From contig DDDG01000024.1 in assembly GCA_002336245.1 (NCBI GenBank), positions 1-64,000 of the forward strand: a stretch of DNA of 64,000 bases. Direction: 5' to 3'. The position numbers were made by a program, and so were the translations under genes. Of the stretch, positions 51,208 through 60,109 are shown in pieces. Positions within the stretch are counted from its first letter, which is position 1. Each line of letters begins with the position of its first letter. This DNA comes from Flavobacteriales bacterium UBA1986 (GTDB lineage: Bacteria; Bacteroidota; Bacteroidia; Flavobacteriales_G; Salibacteraceae). The notes beneath the pieces were generated by a model. That model was not told where the DNA came from, ran no database searches, and saw nothing but the letters and a program-made list of their open reading frames with translations.

Positions 51208-52130
51208 AACAACTGATTTCAGCCCTTGCCCTAGCCCTGCTCTTTGCATTTTCCTCGCATCTTTCAGCACAGGAAGATTTGATGTCGATGCTGGAAGATG
51301 AAGCCGACGCCAATGACGACAGTCGAGTTTACGCAACCTTCAAAACCATGAAGGCGGTAAACTTCCATACGATTGAAATGGTCAAGAAAAAAAGTTTGGA
51401 CTTTAGAGTCACGCACCGTTTTGGAAATATGGGTTCTGCAAGTGGTGGTGGTGTTCACAACATTTGGGGCCTCGACAACTCCGACGATATCCGCATTTCG
51501 TTTGATTACGGAATCACAGAAGATCTTCAAGTAGGCTTTGGTCGAAGTAAGCGAAATGAGCTCATCGATGCCAACATCAAATACCGAATTCTGGCACAAA
51601 GTGCTCAGAAGACCCCCATCAGCTTGGTGCTCTTGGCAAATTTTGGCATCACTCCAAAACGTGACCTCAACGGATTTTATTCAAAGTCAAGCAGTCGGCT
51701 AAATTATGTGCATCAGTTAATCATTGCCCGAAAGTTCGGGGAGCGATTTTCACTGGAATTGATTCCAACGCACGTCTATCAAAACTTGCGCATTAAAGAC
51801 AACAGCGGAATAGACCAACACTCCATCTTGGCTTTAGGTGTTGCCGCACGACTAAAATTAACCCAGCGGGTGGCCCTCATCGCAGATTATGCATACATCG
51901 CATCCGATTACAGACGCTCGCACAGCAGCATTACCTACCAAGATCCTTTGGGTGTTGGTGTTGAAATTGAAACCGGTGGTCACGTCTTTCACCTCACGGT
52001 GACGAATGCAAGCGGAATCGTAGAAAACAATTTCTTACTCAACACTACTGACGATTGGACCCAGGGTGGGATGAAGTTGGGCTTCAACATATCCCGTGTT
52101 TTTAATCTAAACTTTAACGGTAAGGAATAG
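51204..52130 (+). CDS. DUF5777 outer-membrane beta-barrel-like protein
   Basis: A 308-residue exported protein. Signal peptide ends in HLSAQ. Repeated amphipathic strands (DFRVTHRFGNMG, IRISFDYGITEDLQVGFGR, RVALIADYAYIASDYR) suggest a 12-strand-class barrel, consistent with DUF5777. Its start overlaps YceI by ATGA. It may export or anchor the cytochrome-YceI partners at the outer membrane. Function is unknown; the family name rests on my recall of the pattern. Confidence 0.75.
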   Translation: MKQLISALALALLFAFSSHLSAQEDLMSMLEDEADANDDSRVYATFKTMKAVNFHTIEMVKKKSLDFRVTHRFGNMGSASGGGVHNIWGLDNSDDIRISFDYGITEDLQVGFGRSKRNELIDANIKYRILAQSAQKTPISLVLLANFGITPKRDLNGFYSKSSSRLNYVHQLIIARKFGERFSLELIPTHVYQNLRIKDNSGIDQHSILALGVAARLKLTQRVALIADYAYIASDYRRSHSSITYQDPLGVGVEIETGGHVFHLTVTNASGIVENNFLLNTTDDWTQGGMKLGFNISRVFNLNFNGKE

Positions 52131-52133
52131 CCA

Positions 52134-52796
52134 ATGATGGAAGCCATACCAATTGAGCAAAGCAATTATCCGGCGGTCCTTCTCAGTCTTTCGTTTTTAT
52201 CTTATGTCCTGATTCGATTTCGCTTTACCCGGCGAATGTCAGAATTGCTGAGCGCATTTGCTAGCAAACGTTTCATCTCTCAATTGCTCCGAGAAGAAAA
52301 TCCTTTTTTAAACGTTAGCTCCATCGTTCTTTACCTGAATTACGTGCTCAATGCTGCACTTTTTTTCAGTCTTTTGTTGCAACAAAACGTACTTGAACAT
52401 CCCCTTTTTCAAGGACTAACCGGCTTCTTTTTCGCATTGCTTCTCTTGTTTCTTTTCGATCTTTCTAAGCTTTTGAGCTACTGGGGTTCAGCATTCATAT
52501 TTCAATCGGAGACTCAGACCTCCAATTATGTGCTTTACTTAATGTCGAGTAGACAAGTGGGAGGAATTATTTTCTTCGTTCTGAATCTTTTTCTGGCCTA
52601 TTCTCCTATTCCATCAATTTATATTGCCTGGTTCGCGCTTTTCAACGTGAGCCTTCTTTCCCTTCATCGGCTCATTCGCTCAGTGCCGATTTCTCAAAAC
52701 TTCGCGAGCTTTTCCATCCATCACTTTTTGTTGTACATTTGCACGCTGGAATTATCTCCCGTTCTTCTCGGCGGAAAATTATTCCTAATAAACTGA
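52134..52796 (+). CDS. DUF4271 membrane protein
   Basis: A 220-residue integral membrane protein with about six hydrophobic segments and a charged loop FRFTRRMSELLSAFASKRF near the N terminus. DUF4271 proteins usually sit directly before hemD in Bacteroidota, as here. Role unknown. Start could be either Met of MMEA; coordinates use the first. It is 3 bp after the DUF5777 gene but probably belongs functionally with hemD. Confidence 0.8.
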   Translation: MMEAIPIEQSNYPAVLLSLSFLSYVLIRFRFTRRMSELLSAFASKRFISQLLREENPFLNVSSIVLYLNYVLNAALFFSLLLQQNVLEHPLFQGLTGFFFALLLLFLFDLSKLLSYWGSAFIFQSETQTSNYVLYLMSSRQVGGIIFFVLNLFLAYSPIPSIYIAWFALFNVSLLSLHRLIRSVPISQNFASFSIHHFLLYICTLELSPVLLGGKLFLIN

Positions 52797-52810
52797 TTTT
52801 CAGTTTATTA
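52786..52810. promoter_or_regulatory. Perfect 10-bp palindrome before hemD
   Basis: TAATAAACTG (52786-52795) and CAGTTTATTA (52801-52810) are exact reverse complements with the loop ATTTT. It overlaps the DUF4271 stop and ends 36 bp before the hemD start. It is AT-rich and lacks a T run on the plus strand, so an operator or attenuator is more likely than a terminator. Confidence 0.55.
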
Positions 52811-52846
52811 TTAGAGTAATATTTTAACCCACTTACACGATTTAAG

Positions 52847-53596
52847 TTGGAAAAAGTAAAATCTATCCTCGTTTCGCAACCAGCTCCGGATAAGAATATA
52901 AATCCGTATGCTGACCTAGCGGAAAAGTATAAGTTGAAGATTGACTTCCGATCTTTCATTCACGTTGAAGGAGTCGATGGACAAGAATTCCGGAAGGATA
53001 GAATCAATCTTTTAGACTTCACTGCGGTCATTTTTACTTCAAGAAATGCTGTTGATCATTACTTCCGCATGGCGGAAGAAATGCGCGTAACTGTTCCCGA
53101 TAGCATGAAATATTTCTGCCTATCGGAATCTACTGCCTACTACCTCCAGAAGTATGTTGTGTATAGAAAACGAAAGATTTTCTTTGGCAAACAAACTTTC
53201 AGTGATCTGCTCACTGTGATGAAGAAACACAAGAGTGAAAAATTCTTGTTGCCAAGTTCAGACATTCTGAAGCCAAACATTCCACAAGGCTTGGACGAGT
53301 TGGGTCTTGATTATCAACGAGCCATTTTCTACAACACTGTGTGCAGTGACCTTTCAGACTTAGACAATGTGAAATACGACGTTCTAGTATTCTTCAGTCC
53401 TTCTGGAATCAAGTCGCTCTTTCAGAACTTTCCAAAATTCACTCAGAACGGAACGCGCATTGCTGCTTTCGGGCCAACAACCATTCAGGCTGTTGAAGAA
53501 ACTGGCTTGAGAGTAGACATCAAAGCGCCCCAGCCAAACCTTCCTTCGATGAGTATGGCCTTGGAAGGTTACATCAAGCAGTCGAACAAACGCTAG
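52847..53596 (+). CDS. hemD: Uroporphyrinogen-III synthase
   Basis: A 249-residue enzyme that closes hydroxymethylbilane into uroporphyrinogen III for haem. ILVSQPAPDKNINPYADLA, AVIFTSRNAVDHYFRMAEE, FCLSESTAYYLQKYVVYRKRK (given in part) and VLVFFSPSGIKSLFQNF mark the Bacteroidota-type HemD, which differs from enterobacterial HemD. The start is TTG at 52847; no ATG or GTG gives the conserved N terminus. A palindrome precedes it. Confidence 0.92.
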   Translation: MEKVKSILVSQPAPDKNINPYADLAEKYKLKIDFRSFIHVEGVDGQEFRKDRINLLDFTAVIFTSRNAVDHYFRMAEEMRVTVPDSMKYFCLSESTAYYLQKYVVYRKRKIFFGKQTFSDLLTVMKKHKSEKFLLPSSDILKPNIPQGLDELGLDYQRAIFYNTVCSDLSDLDNVKYDVLVFFSPSGIKSLFQNFPKFTQNGTRIAAFGPTTIQAVEETGLRVDIKAPQPNLPSMSMALEGYIKQSNKR

Positions 53597-53620
53597 GCAA
53601 TTATTGGCGAACTTTAACCA

Positions 53621-53974
53621 GTGAACCAAGGACTGGCAAAAGCTCATAAGCTTAAAGGTTATACTGCGATCCGACTCTTATTCGAGAAGGGTAAGTCGCA
53701 ACGCGTCGCTTTCTTGCAACTTCTTTCAAGAGAAAACCAAGAGGCTAAACATCGCATGGGCTTCAGCGTTCCGAAAAGACGGTTTAAAAAAGCTGTTGAT
53801 CGCAACTCACTGAAACGCAAGATGCGAGAGGCATACCGCCGCCACAAACATCTACTTCGTTCAGACGGTCCAAAAATGGATTCTATGATTATTTACCAAA
53901 AGTCTGAAATCCTTGACTATAAAGAGATTGAAGAGATAATAATTCTAATTTTGAAACGTTTGGCTTCCCAATAA
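53621..53974 (+). CDS. rnpA: Ribonuclease P protein component
   Basis: A 117-residue basic protein that assists the RNase P RNA in maturing tRNA 5' ends. The RNxxKR box is RNSLKRKMREAYR; MGFSVPKRRFKKAVD and FLQLLSREN complete the alpha-beta fold. Start is GTG at 53621. Unlike in many bacteria, it is not next to rpmH or yidC; instead a processing protease gene follows after 15 bp. Confidence 0.92.
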   Translation: MNQGLAKAHKLKGYTAIRLLFEKGKSQRVAFLQLLSRENQEAKHRMGFSVPKRRFKKAVDRNSLKRKMREAYRRHKHLLRSDGPKMDSMIIYQKSEILDYKEIEEIIILILKRLASQ

Positions 53975-53989
53975 TCTCGTATAAACTTC

Positions 53990-55669
53990 ATGAATCGGAT
54001 CAAATCCTTGAGTACTCGCATAAAAATCCTACTGATCGCTGCCATTGTAGGTGCTACCAGTTTTTTCTCCCTAAGCTTCACCGATTCTTATTTCGAGATT
54101 TCTAAGAACATGGAAATCTTCGCCAAACTCTTTCAAGAGCTCAACATCTATTACGTTGATGAAACCAAACCTGGCGAGCTCATCAAAACAGGTATTGATG
54201 CAATGTTGAGGTCTTTGGACCCCTACACCGTTTATTATCCGGAAGAAAAAATAGAGGATTTCAAATTTCTAACTACAGGTCAATATGGAGGAATCGGATC
54301 CCTCATTCGCAAAAAAGATGACTATGTAATGATTGCAGAACCCTACGAGGGTTTTCCGGCGCAAAAGGCAGGCTTACGTGCAGGAGACGTTGTGCTTGAA
54401 GTTGACGGGCAAGATGTGAAAGGAAAAACCACCTCTGAAATGAGTGGCATCCTGAAAGGGCAGGCCAAATCCGAATTGGTCATGAAAATCAAACGGCCCT
54501 TTGAAGATGAGATCATCACCAAAACATTAACTCGAGAAGACATTAAAATAGAGGATGTTCCTTATCACGGAATCCTCGATGAGGGTGTTGGATACCTTCG
54601 CTTGAGCAGCTTCACCCAAACTGCTTCAGGAGCTGTTCGGAAGGCTATTGTAGACTTAAAAAAGGAAGGAATGACTTCCCTTGTCTTCGACTTGCGAGGC
54701 AATGGAGGCGGGCTTTTAAGAGAGGCGGTCGAAATCGTAAATCTATTTGTTCCAAAAGGAGTTGAAGTAGTTTCCACCAAGGGGAAACTCAAAAATTGGG
54801 ATCGCTCTTACAAGACAAGTAAGGAACCTCTCGACATGAATATGCCAGTTTGCATTTTGATTGATGAAGGTTCAGCATCTGCCTCTGAAATTGTTGCCGG
54901 CGCGCTTCAAGATTTAGATCGTGCAGTAATCATTGGTCAAAAGTCGTTTGGAAAAGGTCTGGTGCAGCAGACGCTCACCTTGAGTTACAACACACGATTG
55001 AAAGTCACTGTTTCGAAGTACTACATCCCCAGTGGACGTTGCATTCAAAAAATCGATTACACTCATAAAGAAAACGGAAAGGCTCAAGAAATTCCTGATT
55101 CCTTGGCGGCGGAATTTGCCACGAAGCGTGGACGAGTAGTATACGATGCAGGAGGAATTTATCCCGACATCAAAACCGGCATTCCAACCTATTCAAACAT
55201 TGCTCAAGATTTGAGTCAAGAAGATTTAATTTTCGATTTTGCAACTGAATACCGATCAAAGAATGATTCCCTAGAAAAGCCGGAGAGCTTTAGAATCGAC
55301 GACGAATTATATGCTCAGTTTGAATCCTTTCTCGAAGGAAAAGATTTGGATTACAAAACAGAAAGTGAAGAACTGCTTGACAAGCTTGCGGAAGCCAGTA
55401 AAAAGGAAAAGTATTTCGAGAATATTCAGACAGAATATCAGAGCATAACAAATAGAATTGCTGAAAGTAAAGGCCAGGATTTAGTGAAACACAAGGCCGA
55501 AATCGTTGAGATTTTGACGAACGAACTCGTCTCCAGATATTACTATCAGAAAGGTCGAATCATATCCTCCCTTTCTACAGACGATGAAATCATAGAAGCG
55601 AAAAAAGTGCTGAAAGATCGTTCCCTTTACGATTCCATCCTCGATGGCTCCTTCGCGAAAAAAGACTAA
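53990..55669 (+). CDS. S41 carboxy-terminal processing protease
   Basis: A 559-residue periplasmic serine protease of the CtpA/Prc type. An N-terminal hydrophobic segment (about 11-30) may anchor it. A PDZ domain (about 98-180) holds GGIGSLIRKK and AGLRAGDVVLEVDG. The catalytic domain has Ser297 in EGSASASEIV and Lys322 in SFGKGLVQ. The long C-terminal region beyond 385, rich in Glu, Lys and Asp, resembles the tails of Bacteroidota members. Substrates are unknown. Confidence 0.93.
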   Translation: MNRIKSLSTRIKILLIAAIVGATSFFSLSFTDSYFEISKNMEIFAKLFQELNIYYVDETKPGELIKTGIDAMLRSLDPYTVYYPEEKIEDFKFLTTGQYGGIGSLIRKKDDYVMIAEPYEGFPAQKAGLRAGDVVLEVDGQDVKGKTTSEMSGILKGQAKSELVMKIKRPFEDEIITKTLTREDIKIEDVPYHGILDEGVGYLRLSSFTQTASGAVRKAIVDLKKEGMTSLVFDLRGNGGGLLREAVEIVNLFVPKGVEVVSTKGKLKNWDRSYKTSKEPLDMNMPVCILIDEGSASASEIVAGALQDLDRAVIIGQKSFGKGLVQQTLTLSYNTRLKVTVSKYYIPSGRCIQKIDYTHKENGKAQEIPDSLAAEFATKRGRVVYDAGGIYPDIKTGIPTYSNIAQDLSQEDLIFDFATEYRSKNDSLEKPESFRIDDELYAQFESFLEGKDLDYKTESEELLDKLAEASKKEKYFENIQTEYQSITNRIAESKGQDLVKHKAEIVEILTNELVSRYYYQKGRIISSLSTDDEIIEAKKVLKDRSLYDSILDGSFAKKD

Positions 55670-55678
55670 GTCCTTCTT

Positions 55679-57226
55679 GTGCTCGAACTCGAATCAAAGC
55701 CAAGACATCGACAGCTCTACCTAATCGGCCTCTATTTGTTTGCCCTTGGACTGCCAATGTCCAAGCCAGTTGTGAGCTTCGCTCAATTTGTTCTTCTCGC
55801 CGCTTGGATATACGAAGGCAACATCCGTGAGAAGTTTCAACACGTACTGAAGAATAAAATATTGCTCTTTCTAGTACTCGGGTTCATGGTTCAACTATTA
55901 TGGATTCCTTTCACAGAAGACCTCGGGCGAGCACTTCAAGACCTCAGAATAAAACTTCCTCTTCTTACAATTCCAATTCTAACTGCTTCAATTTGGCCTT
56001 TAGCACGCAAGGAATTTGTTAAGCTTTTGGATCTGTTCGCACTAGGGGTGTCTGCTGTAGCTCTGATTGGAATTTCATTGTACTTCTTCCAAAGTACAAA
56101 TGCAGATGCTCGAGGGCTCTCCCCTTTCATCTCTCACATTAGAATGGGGATACTTTGCGTATTGGCCATTTTCTCCACCCTAGAACTTGTAAGAACCGAA
56201 TATCGCTGGTGGCGTCTTGGAATCATAGGCCTTCTACTGATTTACTTGATACTTCTTCAAGGCTTAACCGCCTTGATATTGCTCTCAGCCGGAATACTCG
56301 TGTTCATCATTTGGGGCATTGCGAAGTTGGAGAATAAGCGCTTTAAATGGCCCGCACTCGGCCTCTTGATCTGCACTATTCTTTCCGTTGGCACTTTCTT
56401 GAGCATCTTCACTCTCAACTTTCAAAAAAGCGACTCAATCGATTTCACCCAATTGGATTACGCCAGTCCGTCCGGTGAAGTCTACCTCCATTTAAGTGAA
56501 AATCTGCAACGAGAAAACGGGCACTACATCTGGACATATGTGGCCATGAATGAACTCCGCTCCGGCTGGAATGAACTCAGCGAACTCGACTTTGACGGCT
56601 TAGACGAAAAAGGTCAACCTCTTCACGCCACCATCATCCGTTTCATGGCGTCAAAAAATTTGCGCAAAGATCTCAACGGCCTTTCGCAATTGAAAGCCGA
56701 TGAAATTAGAGCGATAGAACAAGGTCTCACAAACATTCGATTTGTGGATGGTAAGGGTTTATCGGATCGTTTGTATGAGACACTTTGGGAATTGGAGCAA
56801 GTACAAAACTCCGGGAATCCAAGCGGAAACTCAGTGGCTCAGCGCTTTGAGTTTTGGTCGGTTGGATGGACGCTCCTTCAAAAAAACCCACTCCTTGGAA
56901 TAGGTGCGGGAAATCTTGTGCAGTCGTTCGATCAAGCCTATGAGGAGCTCAATAGTGAATTGAGTTTGAATTTCAGAAAACGAGCCCACAACCAATATTT
57001 AACTTATCTCATATCCTTTGGATGGATTGGTGGGCTCTTCATTCTTGCAAGTTTTTTCCATGCATCCATTCGTGGCAAACAAAGCTTGCTGTCCATTTCA
57101 TTCTTTGTGCTTTGGACCTTTTCGTTCGTGAATGAGGATACTTTAGAAACTCAAATTGGCGCGAGCTTTTTCATTTTCTTTCTCTGTCTATACGCCTTCA
57201 ATGAAGTCAGTCCTAAAGACGCTTAG
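55679..57226 (+). CDS. O-antigen ligase / polymerase family protein, Bacteroidota type
   Basis: A 515-residue polytopic protein with about ten hydrophobic helices. A long periplasmic segment (about 255-400) includes ENGHYIWTYVAMNELRSGW, LHATIIRFMASKNLRKDLNG, RFEFWSVGWTLLQKNPLLG and AHNQYLTYLISFGW, the Wzy_C-like signature. It likely attaches or polymerises LPS or surface glycan. The start is GTG at 55679. The conserved HxATIIRF and LRKDL segment is distinctive for this lineage, which suggests a modified ligase. Confidence 0.85.
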   Translation: MLELESKPRHRQLYLIGLYLFALGLPMSKPVVSFAQFVLLAAWIYEGNIREKFQHVLKNKILLFLVLGFMVQLLWIPFTEDLGRALQDLRIKLPLLTIPILTASIWPLARKEFVKLLDLFALGVSAVALIGISLYFFQSTNADARGLSPFISHIRMGILCVLAIFSTLELVRTEYRWWRLGIIGLLLIYLILLQGLTALILLSAGILVFIIWGIAKLENKRFKWPALGLLICTILSVGTFLSIFTLNFQKSDSIDFTQLDYASPSGEVYLHLSENLQRENGHYIWTYVAMNELRSGWNELSELDFDGLDEKGQPLHATIIRFMASKNLRKDLNGLSQLKADEIRAIEQGLTNIRFVDGKGLSDRLYETLWELEQVQNSGNPSGNSVAQRFEFWSVGWTLLQKNPLLGIGAGNLVQSFDQAYEELNSELSLNFRKRAHNQYLTYLISFGWIGGLFILASFFHASIRGKQSLLSISFFVLWTFSFVNEDTLETQIGASFFIFFLCLYAFNEVSPKDA

Positions 57227-57593
57227 CAGTCCACTCTTCCTGGTCGCGAGCTGCATCTTCTTAGTGAATCGTTGGTCTGAATTTTACGGCATCTACATCC
57301 CTTTCGTCAACTCCTACTTAGACGACCTGATGTTGATGCCCATCGTGCTTACTATGGCCCTTGCGGGTATGCGTTTTATCATCTCTAGCTCCTACCGTTT
57401 GAGCTTGTGGCAAATAAGCCTGAGCACGCTAATCTTTTCTGTTTTCTTCGAATATTTCATCCCACAATTTGATCCTAGGTTCACTGCCGATCCTCTAGAC
57501 GTTCTTGCCTACCTTATTGGAGCACTTGCTTTTCTCCTTTGGGGAAATGCTTCTATCTCAAGGCATACCTCTTCCCAGGAAGAGCCTGAATGA
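57201..57593 (+). CDS. Small membrane protein, VanZ-like topology
   Basis: A 130-residue protein with about four hydrophobic segments, starting at MKSVLK (57201), inside the end of the previous gene (26-bp overlap). NRWSEFYGIYIPFVNSYLDDLMLMP and DPLDVLAYLIGALAFLLW recur in Bacteroidota proteins often labelled magnesium citrate secondary transporter. That name seems unsafe for so small a protein, so only the topology is asserted. Its 3' end overlaps dprA by 41 bp. Confidence 0.65.
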   Translation: MKSVLKTLSSPLFLVASCIFLVNRWSEFYGIYIPFVNSYLDDLMLMPIVLTMALAGMRFIISSSYRLSLWQISLSTLIFSVFFEYFIPQFDPRFTADPLDVLAYLIGALAFLLWGNASISRHTSSQEEPE

Positions 57594-58656
57594 TGCCGCT
57601 CATTTCCATTTCGAGAAGCAGGCTGGCCAGCTTCCCAAAGTTTATTCCGCTGATCTGAATCAGTTGATCCATCAAAAGCCCTTCGCGTTCTTTTAATATT
57701 TCGGCAATCACCTTCTGATCCTCCGTAAGCACTTCAAATAATTTTGCCTGCCGCACTTTCTTAAGTTGGTCTTTCCGTTGCCAGCCCATCTGTTCAAAGA
57801 TGTCTTGAGGCTCTTCAATCAAATGAGCCTTGTGTTGTTTGATCAGTCGATTGCAGCCCCTCGAAGAGCGGTCATCGCGCCTTCCCGGAAGTGCAAATAC
57901 ATCCCGATTGTATGAATTCGCGTATTCGGCTGTAATCAGGGCTCCACCTTTTTCTGGAGATTCCACTACTAGAACTGCAGTCGCAAGGCCAGCTATGATT
58001 CGATTCCTCAATGGGAAATTCTCTTTCTCAGCTTTATCCCAATAGAGATGTTCTGAAATTAAAAGTCCAGATTTTAAGATCTCTCGCGACAAGCGTCGAT
58101 TTTCTGGTGGGTATACATGACCCAGTCCATGAGCTACGACAGCCCAATTTTCCATCGAGTGTTCAAGCGACATTCGATGTACTTCAGTATCAATACCAAG
58201 GGCTAAGCCGCTCACGAGAACAACTCCCAAATTCTGAGCTTGCTCCATCAGCTTCCTACAAAAGTCACGTCCGTACTTTGTACTCCTTCTTGTCCCTACT
58301 ACTGCAAGAACAGGACGAGAATCCATGGCAACGTCTCCTTGCGAAAAGAGCACAACGGGTGCGTCGTAACATTGCGCCAAACGGATTGGGTAGTCATCCT
58401 CGTTGTAAATGTCTGCTCGAATGGAATGAGATTCGATGATTTTCAGCTCCTTTTCAAATGATTTAAACGACTTGACTTCCTTCAATGCATTCGCAAGAAA
58501 AGTGGGCATGTTCGTTCTTCGATGCTCGGGTCTATTGGCGTATTCGAAGGCTGACTTCGCGTCACCAAAGGCGTCAATTAGCTGACGAGCCCGCACATTA
58601 CCTATGCCATTTGCCGAGCGCAGGGCAAGTGTGTAGAGTAGGTTTTCTTCCTTCAT
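57553..58656 (-). CDS. dprA: DNA-processing protein DprA
   Basis: A 367-residue protein that loads RecA onto incoming single-stranded DNA in transformation. The N-terminal SAM/HhH-like region (ANGIGNVRARQLIDAFG) precedes the Rossmann-like DprA core: VVGTRRSTKYGRDF, SGLALGIDTEVHR and GGALITAEYANSYNRDVFALPG. The C-terminal winged helix (LLMDQLIQISGINFGKLASLL) is the DML1-like domain. It is the last gene of a minus-strand run from dusB. Confidence 0.93.
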   Translation of the reverse strand: MKEENLLYTLALRSANGIGNVRARQLIDAFGDAKSAFEYANRPEHRRTNMPTFLANALKEVKSFKSFEKELKIIESHSIRADIYNEDDYPIRLAQCYDAPVVLFSQGDVAMDSRPVLAVVGTRRSTKYGRDFCRKLMEQAQNLGVVLVSGLALGIDTEVHRMSLEHSMENWAVVAHGLGHVYPPENRRLSREILKSGLLISEHLYWDKAEKENFPLRNRIIAGLATAVLVVESPEKGGALITAEYANSYNRDVFALPGRRDDRSSRGCNRLIKQHKAHLIEEPQDIFEQMGWQRKDQLKKVRQAKLFEVLTEDQKVIAEILKEREGLLMDQLIQISGINFGKLASLLLEMEMSGIIQALPGKRYALR

Positions 58657-58715
58657 CTAGAACTGTCTTAGAGCCCAGAAAGGAAGGAAAGCTGGAATAA
58701 AAAGGGAGAATAATG

Positions 58716-59153
58716 CTATTCGTTGAGGAAGCCTAAAGCAACGGAGACACAGCCCGACCTGGGCATGTCGAGATAGTCTTCCTCCGACTTAGGCGCCATG
58801 ATAGTGACAGTGAGATCTTGGGTGGAATTCACCATGAAATCAAAGGCACTCTCGCCTTTATCCTCACTGTCGTACATCAAGACATCATCACTGTCTTTCA
58901 CCTTCAAAACAACGCCTTCACCAAGACTCCCATGTGCACAGACCAACAATCGATATTGCTGTTCTGAATAGAAGGTCATTTTCAAATCTGCCGAATCTCC
59001 TTCAAAAAGTGTAGTTGTATTGACTTGTCCATTGTTCACGTATGGCTCAAGTGCTGGAAGGCATTTACGTTGAGTGAAAAACTTGCATTGAGAGAAAGAC
59101 TCAGTTGTTCCCAAAAGGCAAATCATAAAGACGATGGCGTATCTAAGTTTCAT
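58716..59153 (-). CDS. Small exported protein of unknown function
   Basis: A 145-residue protein with a signal peptide ending in SFSQ (about 22). Five Cys residues (23, 30, 73, 133 and near) and alternating strands (DLTVTIMAPKSEEDYL) suggest a disulfide-stabilised beta domain in the periplasm. I recognise no family. It begins 1 bp after the lipoprotein stop, so the two are co-translated and probably work together. Confidence 0.65.
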   Translation of the reverse strand: MKLRYAIVFMICLLGTTESFSQCKFFTQRKCLPALEPYVNNGQVNTTTLFEGDSADLKMTFYSEQQYRLLVCAHGSLGEGVVLKVKDSDDVLMYDSEDKGESAFDFMVNSTQDLTVTIMAPKSEEDYLDMPRSGCVSVALGFLNE

Positions 59154-59154
59154 G

Positions 59155-60060
59155 CTATCTTGCTATGTAGGAGTTCCTCAATTCTTTCGCTTTGACTGCA
59201 ATTTCTTCTAGTTGCTCGCGAGACATCTTAACCGTAATTTTCTTTCCGACGCGAATCACTCCATGTTCATCCACGGAATAAGTTCCTGGCTCGCTCTTCT
59301 CTTCCAATGCCATGAAGAGATCTAAGAGTTCGTTCACACCCTTTTCTATGTCATCCATACTCCCATCGGAGTTTTGAATTTCTAACAACTCTGAAAGGTG
59401 CATGGCCGAATACTTCTGCTCCGCTACGCGCTTTTCAAGAAGCTCGTTTTTCTCTCCTCCTGTGGCAAGAGAAGATGCGATGTACAAACCTTCAATCCAG
59501 CCACCCGCCAACACATAGCTCGCGATTTTTTCGCGCTCTGCTTCTTCCAACTCAGACTTTGCAGTCCAGTAGGCTTCGGAGATGATGTTCATGATAGAGT
59601 CCCTCTTTTCGAGGTTGAGTTCGATTCGTTCCGCAATATCTGAAGTAAATATTCCAGAAAGATTCAACTCGTCTCCCAATACTCGCAATGCGGCAAAATA
59701 CTTCACACATTGCTCTTGCTGCTGAAAAATGTTGCAGTAGCTCATGTCAGCTAAATAGGCTCCAATATTTACTGCCTGATCAGCACTGGTGACGTAATTT
59801 TTTGAATTTTCTGCAGGGTTCAGAATGTCTTGTCGATAAGTGGCTCCCGCCTTATGCATAAGTACAGTTGTTTCCATGGGGGATGGAAGCGAGTAAAAAA
59901 TGCTGCGAGCCTTGTTGTATTTCTTCTTGTCTTCCTCGTCGAATGAGGCGCTGTCAAAGCCAACGGGCATTTCAGGTAGGCTTGTCTCTTCTTGCACTTT
60001 TCCTCTGCAAGAGAATAGACTTCCTACAAGCACTAGTAGTATGAGTGTTCTTATGTTCAT
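59155..60060 (-). CDS. Helical lipoprotein of unknown function
   Basis: A 301-residue lipoprotein. Start at 60060 (MNIRTLILLV) gives a signal peptide with lipobox LFSC. The mature part is mostly predicted helix with many Glu/Lys: KKYNKARSIFYSLPSPME, YLADMSYCNIFQQQEQCVKYFAALRVL, AEREKIASYVLAGGWIEGLYIA (quoted in part). No known domain is recognised. It follows polA by 49 bp on the same strand and precedes the small exported protein by one base. Confidence 0.7.
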   Translation of the reverse strand: MNIRTLILLVLVGSLFSCRGKVQEETSLPEMPVGFDSASFDEEDKKKYNKARSIFYSLPSPMETTVLMHKAGATYRQDILNPAENSKNYVTSADQAVNIGAYLADMSYCNIFQQQEQCVKYFAALRVLGDELNLSGIFTSDIAERIELNLEKRDSIMNIISEAYWTAKSELEEAEREKIASYVLAGGWIEGLYIASSLATGGEKNELLEKRVAEQKYSAMHLSELLEIQNSDGSMDDIEKGVNELLDLFMALEEKSEPGTYSVDEHGVIRVGKKITVKMSREQLEEIAVKAKELRNSYIAR

Positions 60061-60109
60061 GTGAGGTATTTTCAGAATCAAGTTGTTCAAATTTAAGGAA
60101 AGGAAATCA

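Noticed and set aside
57201..57593. Magnesium citrate secondary transporter
   Set aside because: The name is common in automatic annotation of similar proteins, but a 130-residue four-helix protein is too small for that transporter family.
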